Position numbers and translations under genes: made by a program
Origin: Paraburkholderia kururiensis
GTDB taxonomy: Bacteria; Pseudomonadota; Gammaproteobacteria; Burkholderiales; Burkholderiaceae
Assembly (NCBI RefSeq): GCF_034424375.1
Contig: NZ_CP139965.1
Location: 1,178,001-1,242,000, forward strand
Direction of reading: 5' to 3'
DNA length: 64,000 nucleotides
In this document: positions 50,754-58,975 of the stretch, in pieces
How positions within the stretch are numbered: the first letter of the stretch is position 1
How the letters are laid out: each line of letters begins with the position of its first letter
The notes under the pieces: model-generated
Databases searched by the model: none
What the model saw: the letters and a program-made list of their open reading frames with translations, nothing else
Told to the model about the DNA's origin: nothing

Positions 50754-52019
50754 TCACCACACCACGCGCGTATTCGGCAGCGCTGCCTTCAGCGCATCCA
50801 CGTTGGTCGCCTTCGTGCCGTACAGCACGAGTTCGCGCAGGTTCGTCAAACCCTTGAGCGCATCCACGTCCTGCACCGGCGTGTTGGCAAGATAAAGCTC
50901 CTGCAGGCCGTGCAGATTCTTCAGCGCCTCCACGTTGCTGACCTCTGTGCGAAAGAGGTTGAGATCCTGCAGGGCCGTGAGCCCTTTCAGCGCGTCGATG
51001 TTCTCCACTTCGGTGTCGGACAGATTGAGCCGTTGCAGACTCGTGAGCCCCGCGAGCGCATCGATCTTCGTGACCGGCGTGCGCGCCAGCACGAGCGTGT
51101 CGAGTTGCGTGAGTCCGTGCAGGGCGTCGATGTCGTCCACCTTCGAGCCGTCCAGCACCAGCGTTTTCAGCGCGGGCATGCCGCTCACCGCGTCGATGTC
51201 GCGCACGGGCGTATTCGCGAGATAAAGCGCCTGGAGGTCGTGCAGCTTCCTGAGCGCACGAATGCTTTCCACCTGCGTTTCGTTGAGGTCGAGCGTCTTC
51301 AGCGCCGTGAGGCCGGCGAGCGGTTCGATGTTGCGGACGTTGCGGGCGCCGCCCAGCTTGAGCGTATCGAGTTGGGAGAGGCTCGCGAGCGCGTCGAGGT
51401 CGCGCACCTGCGTGTCGCGCAGATCGAGTTGCCGCAGGTCGGTCAGGTCTTTGAGCGCGCCGAGGTTCGCGACGCGCGTGTCCCAGAGGTTCAGCGATTG
51501 CAGGCCGGTCAGCGTCTTCAGTGCATCGATGTTCTCGACGTTCGTGCGATGGAGCACGAGCCGCTTGAGCGAATGCATGTCCTTGAGCGGGGCGAGGTTC
51601 CAGACGGCGGTGCCGGAGAGGTCGAGCGCTTCGAGGTTCCGTATCGTCGTGAGCCCGTCCACGCTGTCGAGCCCGGTATTCGCCAGGTTCAGTTCGAGCT
51701 TGCGGTCGATCTTCGCAAGCTGCGGCAGTGCGGCGGCCACCTGAGCCGCCGAGAGGCCCGGCTTCGCGCGCAACGAGAGGCATTCGGAATCGGGTGAACT
51801 GGCCGGGCCGCCGTTCTCGCTGCACCCGCCCGTGAAGAATCCCAGCTCGTTCAACGCGTGCAGGTCGGCCGTGCCGTGCCAGGGCCGCCAGAGCGCGAGC
51901 AGCACGACGACCAGCAGCGCGATGCCGCCGCCGATGGCCCAGCGCCGCGCGCGGCGCGGCGCATCGGTGCCCGCGCCTTCTTCGGTGGGTGGGGTGTTAG
52001 AGGGTGGGGTGGTCGCCAC
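50754..52019 (-). CDS. Leucine-rich-repeat membrane-anchored protein
   Basis: A 421-residue protein. A Pro/Thr-rich cytoplasmic start is followed by a single membrane helix at about 28-46 (WAIGGGIALLVVVLLALW), then a linker with two cysteines, and about 13 tandem 22-residue repeats from about 128 to the end. The consensus is DALKGLTxLxxLxLxxTxVxNI, like internalin-type LRRs. The GTG start at 52019 has GGAGA six bases upstream. It probably displays a curved binding surface in the periplasm. The partner is unknown. It is not obviously tied to its neighbours. Confidence 0.85.
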   Translation of the reverse strand: MATTPPSNTPPTEEGAGTDAPRRARRWAIGGGIALLVVVLLALWRPWHGTADLHALNELGFFTGGCSENGGPASSPDSECLSLRAKPGLSAAQVAAALPQLAKIDRKLELNLANTGLDSVDGLTTIRNLEALDLSGTAVWNLAPLKDMHSLKRLVLHRTNVENIDALKTLTGLQSLNLWDTRVANLGALKDLTDLRQLDLRDTQVRDLDALASLSQLDTLKLGGARNVRNIEPLAGLTALKTLDLNETQVESIRALRKLHDLQALYLANTPVRDIDAVSGMPALKTLVLDGSKVDDIDALHGLTQLDTLVLARTPVTKIDALAGLTSLQRLNLSDTEVENIDALKGLTALQDLNLFRTEVSNVEALKNLHGLQELYLANTPVQDVDALKGLTNLRELVLYGTKATNVDALKAALPNTRVVW

Positions 52020-52095
52020 GGCAGTCTCCGCGTGTTCAGGGTTGCCCCTTTATACACGAAGCGCGATGGCCTCCGGCGAACCGCCCCGCAACACC

Positions 52096-52875
52096 TTAAA
52101 GCGCCATGCCGCCCGATACTTCGATGCGCTGTGCGTTCACCCAGCGCTGGTCTTCCGAGAGCAGCGACGCGATGGCAAGGCCGATGTCGTCGGGCAAACC
52201 CGGGCGGCCCAGCGCCGTCATGTCGGAGACCATCTTGTTGACCTCGGGGTTGTCGCGCACCATGCCGCCGCTGAAGTCCGTGGCGACCGCGCCCGGCGCG
52301 ACCACGTTCACGGCGATGCGACGCGGGCCGAGTTCCTTGGCGAGATAACGCGTGAGCACTTCGACCGCGCCTTTCATCGACGCATACGACGCGCTGCCCG
52401 GGTAGGTGGCGCGCGTAAGCCCGGACGAGATATTCACGATGCGCCCGCCGTCGTTGATGAGCGGCAGCAGCTTCTGCGTGAGAAAGAACACACCCTTGAA
52501 ATGGACCCGGTAGAGGCTATCCAGCGCTTCTTCGGTTACTTCGGCGAAGGCCGCGTGGTGCGACGTGCCCGCGTTGTTGACGAGGTAGTCGAAGCGCTGC
52601 GCGCCAAGCTGGTCGAGCGCGGCGCGCACCTGACCGACGAACGCGTCGAAGCTCGTGACGTCGCCCGTATCGAGCGGCAGCGCGATGGCCCGTTGGCCCG
52701 CCTCGGCCGCGAGCGCGACGACCTTCTCCGCTTCGGCCCGATTGGCGCGGTACGTGAAGATGGATGGCACGCCGCGGCGGGCGAGCTGAAGCACGGTGCT
52801 GCGCCCGATGCCGCGGCTGCCTCCCGTGACGATGGCGATTTTCGTGGCGCCGGGATTCGATTGTCCTGCTGACAT
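52096..52875 (-). CDS. SDR-family oxidoreductase, FabG-like
   Basis: A 259-residue classical short-chain dehydrogenase. The cofactor motif TGGSRGIG is near residue 18, NNAG near 98, a catalytic Ser in NISSGL, and YASMK supplies Tyr and Lys. GAGGAGTCAGC precedes the ATG. It is divergent from an AraC gene at 53059 that probably controls it. The general 3-oxoacyl reductase label is loose; the true substrate is unknown. Confidence 0.88.
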   Translation of the reverse strand: MSAGQSNPGATKIAIVTGGSRGIGRSTVLQLARRGVPSIFTYRANRAEAEKVVALAAEAGQRAIALPLDTGDVTSFDAFVGQVRAALDQLGAQRFDYLVNNAGTSHHAAFAEVTEEALDSLYRVHFKGVFFLTQKLLPLINDGGRIVNISSGLTRATYPGSASYASMKGAVEVLTRYLAKELGPRRIAVNVVAPGAVATDFSGGMVRDNPEVNKMVSDMTALGRPGLPDDIGLAIASLLSEDQRWVNAQRIEVSGGMAL

Positions 52876-53058
52876 GCTGACTCCTCGTCTGGCTGGAAAG
52901 GCGCCAGCATAGGACGCAGCGGCCGTGAACCGAATGCCAGAACTCGCCGCGTTCTTGCCTGATCCTGCTCGAAGGGCGCGCGACGCCAGCGGGCCCGTCC
53001 GCTCCGCTGTAACATGCCTCCCAATGCCTGCCGGAAGGCTCCATCCGAGGTTTCACCC

Positions 53059-53958
53059 ATGTCCCAAACCCTCGCCGCACTTCTCAAGCGCCAGACCGAC
53101 GCTCAAGGGCCGGGTAAGGCCAGCCCGTTCGCCACGGCCGTGGATGGCCTGATCCTGCTTCGTTCGGACCACGAGCGGCACCCCTCGCACCATATCGTCC
53201 AGCCGGCGCTTTGCGTCGTTGCGCAAGGCGCCAAGCGCACCACGTTCGGCGGCCGGCACTACGAATACGGCGCGGGACAGGCGCTCGTCGTGAGCGTCGA
53301 GATGCCGGCGTTGAGCCGCGTGGTGAAGGCGAGCCCCTCCGAGCCCTATCTGGGCCTGGCGATCGAATTCGATCCGGCCGTCATGCGCGACGTGCTGGCC
53401 TGCCTCGACACTCCGCGGGCGCCCGCCATGTCGCATGGCAACGTGGGCCACGGCGTGTTCGTCACCGACTTTGAGGGCCCGCTTGCCGATTGCGTGCTGC
53501 GTCTCGTGCGCCTGCTCGACACGCCGAAGGCGATTCCCGTCATCGCGCCGCTCATCATGCGCGAGATCTGCTACTGGCTGCTGGTGGGGCCGCACGGCAA
53601 CGAAGTGGCCAAGGTCGTGCTCGCCAACAGCCATGCAGAGAGGGTGGTGAACGCGATCCACGTGCTGCGCGACCAGTTCTCGGAAACGCTGCGCATCGAA
53701 GAGCTGGCGGCCATAGCGCAGATGAGCCCGTCGGCGTTTCATCGGCAGTTCAAAGCGCTGACGTCCATGACGCCGCTGCAATACCAGAAGCAGCTGCGTC
53801 TGCTAGAAGCCCGTCATCTGATGGCGAACGGTGCCATCCACGCGGAAGCGGCCGCGTATCGCGTGGGCTACGAAAGCCCCTCGCAGTTCAGCCGCGAATA
53901 TTCGCGCATGTTCGGCGCGCCGCCCCGGCGCGACGCCGCCACGCTCAAGACGGCCTGA
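53059..53958 (+). CDS. AraC-family transcriptional regulator
   Basis: A 299-residue regulator with an AraC_N cupin-like sensor domain (about 20-185) and a C-terminal AraC HTH pair (RIEELAAIAQMSPSAFHRQFKALTSMTPLQYQKQLRLLEAR, then VGYESPSQFSREYSRMFG). The start at 53059 has GAGG eight bases upstream. Regulators of this subgroup often neighbour the SDR they control, as here. Confidence 0.9.
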   Translation: MSQTLAALLKRQTDAQGPGKASPFATAVDGLILLRSDHERHPSHHIVQPALCVVAQGAKRTTFGGRHYEYGAGQALVVSVEMPALSRVVKASPSEPYLGLAIEFDPAVMRDVLACLDTPRAPAMSHGNVGHGVFVTDFEGPLADCVLRLVRLLDTPKAIPVIAPLIMREICYWLLVGPHGNEVAKVVLANSHAERVVNAIHVLRDQFSETLRIEELAAIAQMSPSAFHRQFKALTSMTPLQYQKQLRLLEARHLMANGAIHAEAAAYRVGYESPSQFSREYSRMFGAPPRRDAATLKTA

Positions 53959-53971
53959 GCCTGTGCATGGC

Positions 53972-53995
53972 GTGAGCCGCGTTTCGCCCGCTCAC
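53972..53995. terminator. Possible bidirectional terminator
   Basis: GTGAGC and GCTCAC arms around a GC-rich 12-base centre lie between the convergent AraC and export-permease genes, overlapping the latter's stop codon. Weak support. Confidence 0.35.
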
Positions 53996-55104
53996 TTCAG
54001 AAAACCGCGGAACTGCCGCAGCGCCAGCGCGAACATGGCGAGCCCGATGCCCGCGAGCGCGAGAAACTGAGGCCACACGGCACTGAAGCCCGCGCCGCGA
54101 AAGAGTATCGACTGCGCGAGGATCACGAAGTGCGTGTTAGGTGCCGCAAGCATGATGGTCTGAATGATCTCCGGCATGCTTTCGCGCGGCGTGACGCTGC
54201 CCGAGAGCACCTGAAGCGGCACGAGAATCAGGATCACGAGCAACGCGAACTGCGGCATGGATTCGACCGCGGTGGCAAGCGCGATGCCCATGGCCGTGGT
54301 GGCGAACAGGTCGAGCGCGGCGCCCGCCATGAAGAGCCAGCGCGATCCTTCGATGGGCACGCTGAGTATCCCCTCCACGACGAACAGCATCGACAGGCTC
54401 GACACCACGAGCACCACCAGCCCCATCGCGGCGATCTTGCTCAACATGATTTCCACGGGGGTAACGGGCATGACGAGCAGATGCTCGATGGTGCCGTGCT
54501 CGCGCTCGCGAATGAGCGCGGCGCCCGTGAGAATGACGGCGAGCATGGTGATGGCATCGATGATGCTCGTCACTGACCCGAACCACAGGTGCGTGAGGTT
54601 CGGATTGAACCGCACGCGCACGTTCAGATCGACGGGCTGCGGCGCCGCGGACCGATACCGCTGCATGAACTCCGCAATCTCGCCGTGAACGATGTTCTGC
54701 ACATAGCCGCTGCCACTGAACGCCTGCGTCATGCGCGTGGCGTCCACGTTGAGCTGGATGGTGGGTGAGCGGCCTGCCAGCAGGTCGCGCTGGAAGTTGG
54801 GCGGAATGTCCAGCGCGAAGGTGTCGGCGCCGATGTCCATGCGGCGGTCCATCTCCGGCGGCGTGATCATCGAGGGCGGCGTGAAGTAGGGCGGGTAGAA
54901 CGCGCCGCCGATGCGCTCCGAAAGCGGCGACTGGTCTTCGTCCACGATGCCGATGGCCGCGTTGTTCAGCACGTCGGGAATCGCGGTGGCCTCCGCATAG
55001 ACCGAGAGCGTGAACGAGTAGATGATCAGCACGACCAGCACGGGGTCGCGTGCGAGGCCGCGCAGTTCCTTGATGCCGAGTTGCAGGATGTTGGCGAGGC
55101 GCAT
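53992..55104 (-). CDS. ABC exporter permease, YhhJ-like
   Basis: A 370-residue ABC-2 type permease. One N-terminal helix is followed by a large periplasmic domain (about 45-185) and a C-terminal bundle of five helices with REREHGTIEHLLVMPVTPVEIMLSK, the usual ABC-2 signature. The length matches E. coli YhhJ. It begins one base after the stop of the ATPase-permease fusion gene, so the two are translationally coupled. It is the last gene of the export operon. Confidence 0.9.
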   Translation of the reverse strand: MRLANILQLGIKELRGLARDPVLVVLIIYSFTLSVYAEATAIPDVLNNAAIGIVDEDQSPLSERIGGAFYPPYFTPPSMITPPEMDRRMDIGADTFALDIPPNFQRDLLAGRSPTIQLNVDATRMTQAFSGSGYVQNIVHGEIAEFMQRYRSAAPQPVDLNVRVRFNPNLTHLWFGSVTSIIDAITMLAVILTGAALIREREHGTIEHLLVMPVTPVEIMLSKIAAMGLVVLVVSSLSMLFVVEGILSVPIEGSRWLFMAGAALDLFATTAMGIALATAVESMPQFALLVILILVPLQVLSGSVTPRESMPEIIQTIMLAAPNTHFVILAQSILFRGAGFSAVWPQFLALAGIGLAMFALALRQFRGFLK

Positions 55105-55105
55105 G

Positions 55106-57892
55106 TCAGCGGGCCTGTTTTTTCAGCAGCAGCGCGCTGGCGGTGAGCACCACCACGACCGCAATCGCGATGGGCACGAGCGAGCCGCCCAGCACTTCGA
55201 TGCCGAGCCCCTTGGAAAACGTGCCGCGCGCAATCGTCACGAAGTACGTGGTGGGGAACACGGTGCCCACCAGCGCGGCGGAGCCCTGCATGGCCGAAAC
55301 CGGGTTGATGATGCCGCAGAAGTTCACAGCGGGCACGAGCGTCAGGATCGTCGTGCCGAACACGGCCGCCACCTGGCTGCTGATGAACGACGAGATGAAG
55401 ATGCCGATGCCCGTCGACGCCATCACGTAGAGCAGCGACCCCAGCATGAACGTAAGCAGGCTGCCCTTGAACGGCACCTGGAACACGGTGAGCGTGACGA
55501 ACCACAAGAGCATGGCGCTGATCATCGCGAGCGCGACGTAGGGCGCCTGCTTGCCGAGCAGAAATTCGAGCGACGTAGCGGGCGTCACGTAGAAGTTGAC
55601 GATGGAGCCCAGCTCCTTTTCGCGCACCACGCTCAACGCCGCGAGCATCGCGGGAATCAGCATGAGCAGAAGCGGAATCATCGCGGGCGCCATGGCCACC
55701 AGGCTTTCCACGCCCGGGTTGTAGCGATAGCGGATTTCCAGCTGGTATTGCCCCGGCATGGCGTGCTTGCCGAGCCGCTCGCGCATCTGCGCTTCGAGCC
55801 ATTCGGTTTGCAGGCCTTCCACATAGCCGCGAATGGTTTCGGCGCGCTGCGCCATGGCGCCGTCTATCCACGCGGCGATCTGCACGTGGCGGCCGCGTTC
55901 GGCGTCGCGCGCGAAGTTGGGCGGAATCTCGATGGCCAGGCTGATCTCGCCGCTGCGCATGCGGCGGTCCATGTCCGCGTAGTCCTTGAGCGGCGGCTTC
56001 TTCACGAAGTAGCGCGAGCCTTCGATGTTGAGCACGTAGTTCTGGCTCGCCACCGTCTGGTCGCGGTCCAGCACCGCAAACGAAAGATTGTCGACGTCCA
56101 GATTCACGCCGTAGGCCATCACGAACATGAGGATGACGCTGCCCAGCAGCGCGGTCGTGAGGCGAATGGGATCGCGCAGCAGTTCCAGCGTTTCGCGCCG
56201 CGCGAAGCTCGCCATGCGGCGCACGTCGAACAGGCTGTCTGGCCGGGACGCCGCAATGCGTTCGAGTCCGCGCGGCAACTGCGCTTCGGGTTCGGGCGGC
56301 GGCAGCGGCGCGGGTTGCGGCTCGTTGCCCATGGCGTCCTGCAAATAGCGGATGAACGCTTCTTCCAGCGTCGGTGCATGACGGCTCGCCACGATGTTCG
56401 CGGGCGTGTCGCTCACCAGCACCTTGCCCGCATGCATGAGCGAGATGCGGTCGCAGCGTTCCGCTTCGTTCATGAAGTGCGTGGAGATGAAGATGGTCAC
56501 GTTGTCCTTGCGCGCGAGGTCGATGAGGATCTGCCACAGCGCGTCGCGCGCAACGGGGTCCACGCCCGACGTGGGCTCGTCGAGAATCAGCATCTCCGGC
56601 GAATGGATCATCGCGACGCCGAGCGAAAGGCGCTGCCGAATGCCGAGCGGCAGCGCGTCGGGCAGTTCGTCGAGCACGCTCGCCAGATCGAAACGCTGCA
56701 CCACTTCTTCGATGCGCGCCGCAATGGCCTCGCGCGGCAGCCGGAAAAGGCGCGCGTGAAGGTCCAGGTTCTGTCTGACCGTGAGTTCGGTATAGAGCGA
56801 GAACGACTGCGACATGTAGCCCACGCGCCGGCGCACGTCGATGTCATTGGCATCCACGGTGCGGCCGAACAGCGTGGCGTGGCCTTCGCTCTGCGCGAGC
56901 AAGCCCGTGAGCATCTTCATCGTGGTGGTCTTGCCGCAACCGTTCGAGCCCAGAAAGCCGAAGATCTCGCCGCGCGCAATGCGAAAGCTCACGTGGTCCA
57001 CGGCCACGAAGTTGCCGAAGCGCATGGTGAGGTCGTCGGCTTCGATCGCAATGTCGGCCTCTTTCGACGGATCGCGCGGCGGGATCTGAATGGCGTGATG
57101 GCCTCGGCGCTTCTCTTCGGGCAAGAGCGCGATGAAGGCGGCGTCGAGCGTCGCGGTGCCCGTGCGCTCCAGCAGCGCGGCCGGGCTGCCCGTGGCCAGC
57201 ACGCGGCCGGCATCCATGGCCATGAGCCAGTCGAAGCGCGCGGCTTCTTCCATGTAGGCGGTGGCCACCATCACGCTCATGCCGGGCCGCGCGCGGCGAA
57301 TCTCGTCGATGAGGTCCCAGAACTGGCGGCGCGAGAGCGGGTCCACGCCGGTGGTGGGCTCGTCGAGAATGAGCAGATCGGGGTCGTGGATCAGCGCGCA
57401 GCACAGACTCAGCTTCTGCTTCATGCCGCCCGAGAGCTTGCCCGCGGGACGGTCGGCAAACGGCGCGAGGCCGGTGCTTTGCAGAAGGTCGCGAATGCGC
57501 CGCTCGCGGTCCGCACGCCGATGGCCGAACAGCCGCCCGAAGAAGTCGGCGTTTTCGAACACCGAGAGCGTGGGGTAGAGATTCTTGCCCAGGCCCTGCG
57601 GCATGTAGGCGATGCGCGGGCAGCTGATGCGCCGGTGGTGGACGTCGGCCATATCGCCGCCCAGCACTGCCACGTGCCCCGTCTGGATGGCATGCGCGCC
57701 CGCGATGAGCGCGAGCAGACTCGACTTGCCCACGCCGTCCGGCCCGATCAGCCCCACCATGCAGCCCGCGGGAATTTGCACGTTGATCGCGTCGAGCGCG
57801 CGCACGTCGCCGTAGGTGAGCGAGACGTCGGTGAGGCTGGCGACGGAAGCCGCCTGCGCGGCGCCGACGGGCGTGGGCGAAAGAACGCTCAT
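55106..57892 (-). CDS. rbbA: Fused double ATPase-permease ABC exporter, RbbA-like
   Basis: A 928-residue protein with two ATPase domains and an ABC-2 permease in one chain, the layout and size of RbbA. Domain 1 has Walker A GPDGVGKSS, signature LSGGMKQK and LLILDEPTTGVD. Domain 2 has GSNGCGKTT, a degenerate signature PLGIRQR and LILDEPTSGVD. The permease part covers about residues 560-928. It works with the HlyD and permease neighbours as an exporter; the ribosome-linked role reported for E. coli RbbA cannot be judged here. It starts nine bases after the HlyD stop. Confidence 0.9.
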   Translation of the reverse strand: MSVLSPTPVGAAQAASVASLTDVSLTYGDVRALDAINVQIPAGCMVGLIGPDGVGKSSLLALIAGAHAIQTGHVAVLGGDMADVHHRRISCPRIAYMPQGLGKNLYPTLSVFENADFFGRLFGHRRADRERRIRDLLQSTGLAPFADRPAGKLSGGMKQKLSLCCALIHDPDLLILDEPTTGVDPLSRRQFWDLIDEIRRARPGMSVMVATAYMEEAARFDWLMAMDAGRVLATGSPAALLERTGTATLDAAFIALLPEEKRRGHHAIQIPPRDPSKEADIAIEADDLTMRFGNFVAVDHVSFRIARGEIFGFLGSNGCGKTTTMKMLTGLLAQSEGHATLFGRTVDANDIDVRRRVGYMSQSFSLYTELTVRQNLDLHARLFRLPREAIAARIEEVVQRFDLASVLDELPDALPLGIRQRLSLGVAMIHSPEMLILDEPTSGVDPVARDALWQILIDLARKDNVTIFISTHFMNEAERCDRISLMHAGKVLVSDTPANIVASRHAPTLEEAFIRYLQDAMGNEPQPAPLPPPEPEAQLPRGLERIAASRPDSLFDVRRMASFARRETLELLRDPIRLTTALLGSVILMFVMAYGVNLDVDNLSFAVLDRDQTVASQNYVLNIEGSRYFVKKPPLKDYADMDRRMRSGEISLAIEIPPNFARDAERGRHVQIAAWIDGAMAQRAETIRGYVEGLQTEWLEAQMRERLGKHAMPGQYQLEIRYRYNPGVESLVAMAPAMIPLLLMLIPAMLAALSVVREKELGSIVNFYVTPATSLEFLLGKQAPYVALAMISAMLLWFVTLTVFQVPFKGSLLTFMLGSLLYVMASTGIGIFISSFISSQVAAVFGTTILTLVPAVNFCGIINPVSAMQGSAALVGTVFPTTYFVTIARGTFSKGLGIEVLGGSLVPIAIAVVVVLTASALLLKKQAR

Positions 57893-57901
57893 GAGCCGGC
57901 C

Positions 57902-58975
57902 TTACTGCGGCACGTTGACCGCGAGCTTCGCGGGCCACGCGGCCTTCGGGTCGATCTTGACCCACGCCACGCCGGGCACGCCGGTCTTCACGAGTTCGAG
58001 ATGCTTGAGCAGCAGCGTGCGGCTGATCTGTGCCTTCACGCGGAACATCAGCTTTTCGCGCTCGCTCGTGGTTTCCACGGTCTTCGGCGTGAACTGCGCC
58101 GTGCTCGCGACGAACGTGACGGTGGCGGGTATGACCCAGTTGGGCGCGGCATCTACGATGAGGCGCACTTCCGCGCCCATCGCCACCTTGCCGGCCACGG
58201 TTTCGGGCAGGAAGAAGGTCATGTAGACGTCGGACAGATCGACCATGTTGAGCACGGTGCCGCCAGCCGCCAGCACTTCGCCGGGCTCCGCGACGCGGTA
58301 CTGCACGCGTCCGTCGCGCGGTGCCGTGAGCTGGCTGTCGTCGATGTCGGCGTTCACGCGGGCCACGGTGGCTCGTGCCGCGGCCACGTCCGAGCGTGCC
58401 GCCACCAGTTGTGCGCGCGTGGCGTCCACGGCGGCCTTCGCCGCGGCCACCTGCGCTTTCGCCGCGCGCACCGTGGCGTCGGCGCTGCGCATGCGGGCGC
58501 GGTCGTCGTCGAGTTCCTGCATGGACGACGCGCCTTCGCGCGAAAGCGTTTCGGAGCGCGCCAGCTTGCGTTGCGCGGCATCGAGTTCGGCTTCGCGCTG
58601 CGTGACCACGGCCTGCGCGGCTACCACGTCGCTTTCGCGCTGCGCGATCAGTTGCTCCACGCTCGCCGCGCTGTTCACCGCGCCGCGCTGCCTGGCCTGT
58701 GCTTCGTCGAGTTGAGCGTCGAGCGTGTTCACGTCCATCTTCGCGAGCGGCTGGCCCGCTTTCACGAAGTCGCCCTCGTGCACGAAGATGCTGTCCACGC
58801 GGCCGGCCAGCTTGGTGGCCACGTCGATCTGCGTGGCTTCGATGCGGCCGTTGCCGCTCGCGAAGCCGTCGCCGGGACCGGTATCGTGCAGACGCGTCCA
58901 CGCGTAATAGCCGGCCGTGGCCGCGATAAGCAGGAGCGCGGCGGCGGGCAGCAGTTTCCTCGGTTGAAGCTTCAT
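57902..58975 (-). CDS. HlyD-family periplasmic adaptor, YhiI-like
   Basis: A 357-residue membrane-fusion protein. A single N-terminal helix is at about residues 9-26 and the first half of the lipoyl domain is GRIEATQIDVATKLAGRVDSIFVHEGDFVKAGQPLAKMD. A long alanine-rich coiled-coil hairpin (about 85-200), then a DGRVQYRVAEPGEVL lipoyl half and a beta-barrel follow. It bridges the inner-membrane exporter and the outer-membrane channel. Its ATG overlaps the stop of the NodT-type gene (ATGA), a sign of coupling. Confidence 0.92.
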   Translation of the reverse strand: MKLQPRKLLPAAALLLIAATAGYYAWTRLHDTGPGDGFASGNGRIEATQIDVATKLAGRVDSIFVHEGDFVKAGQPLAKMDVNTLDAQLDEAQARQRGAVNSAASVEQLIAQRESDVVAAQAVVTQREAELDAAQRKLARSETLSREGASSMQELDDDRARMRSADATVRAAKAQVAAAKAAVDATRAQLVAARSDVAAARATVARVNADIDDSQLTAPRDGRVQYRVAEPGEVLAAGGTVLNMVDLSDVYMTFFLPETVAGKVAMGAEVRLIVDAAPNWVIPATVTFVASTAQFTPKTVETTSEREKLMFRVKAQISRTLLLKHLELVKTGVPGVAWVKIDPKAAWPAKLAVNVPQ

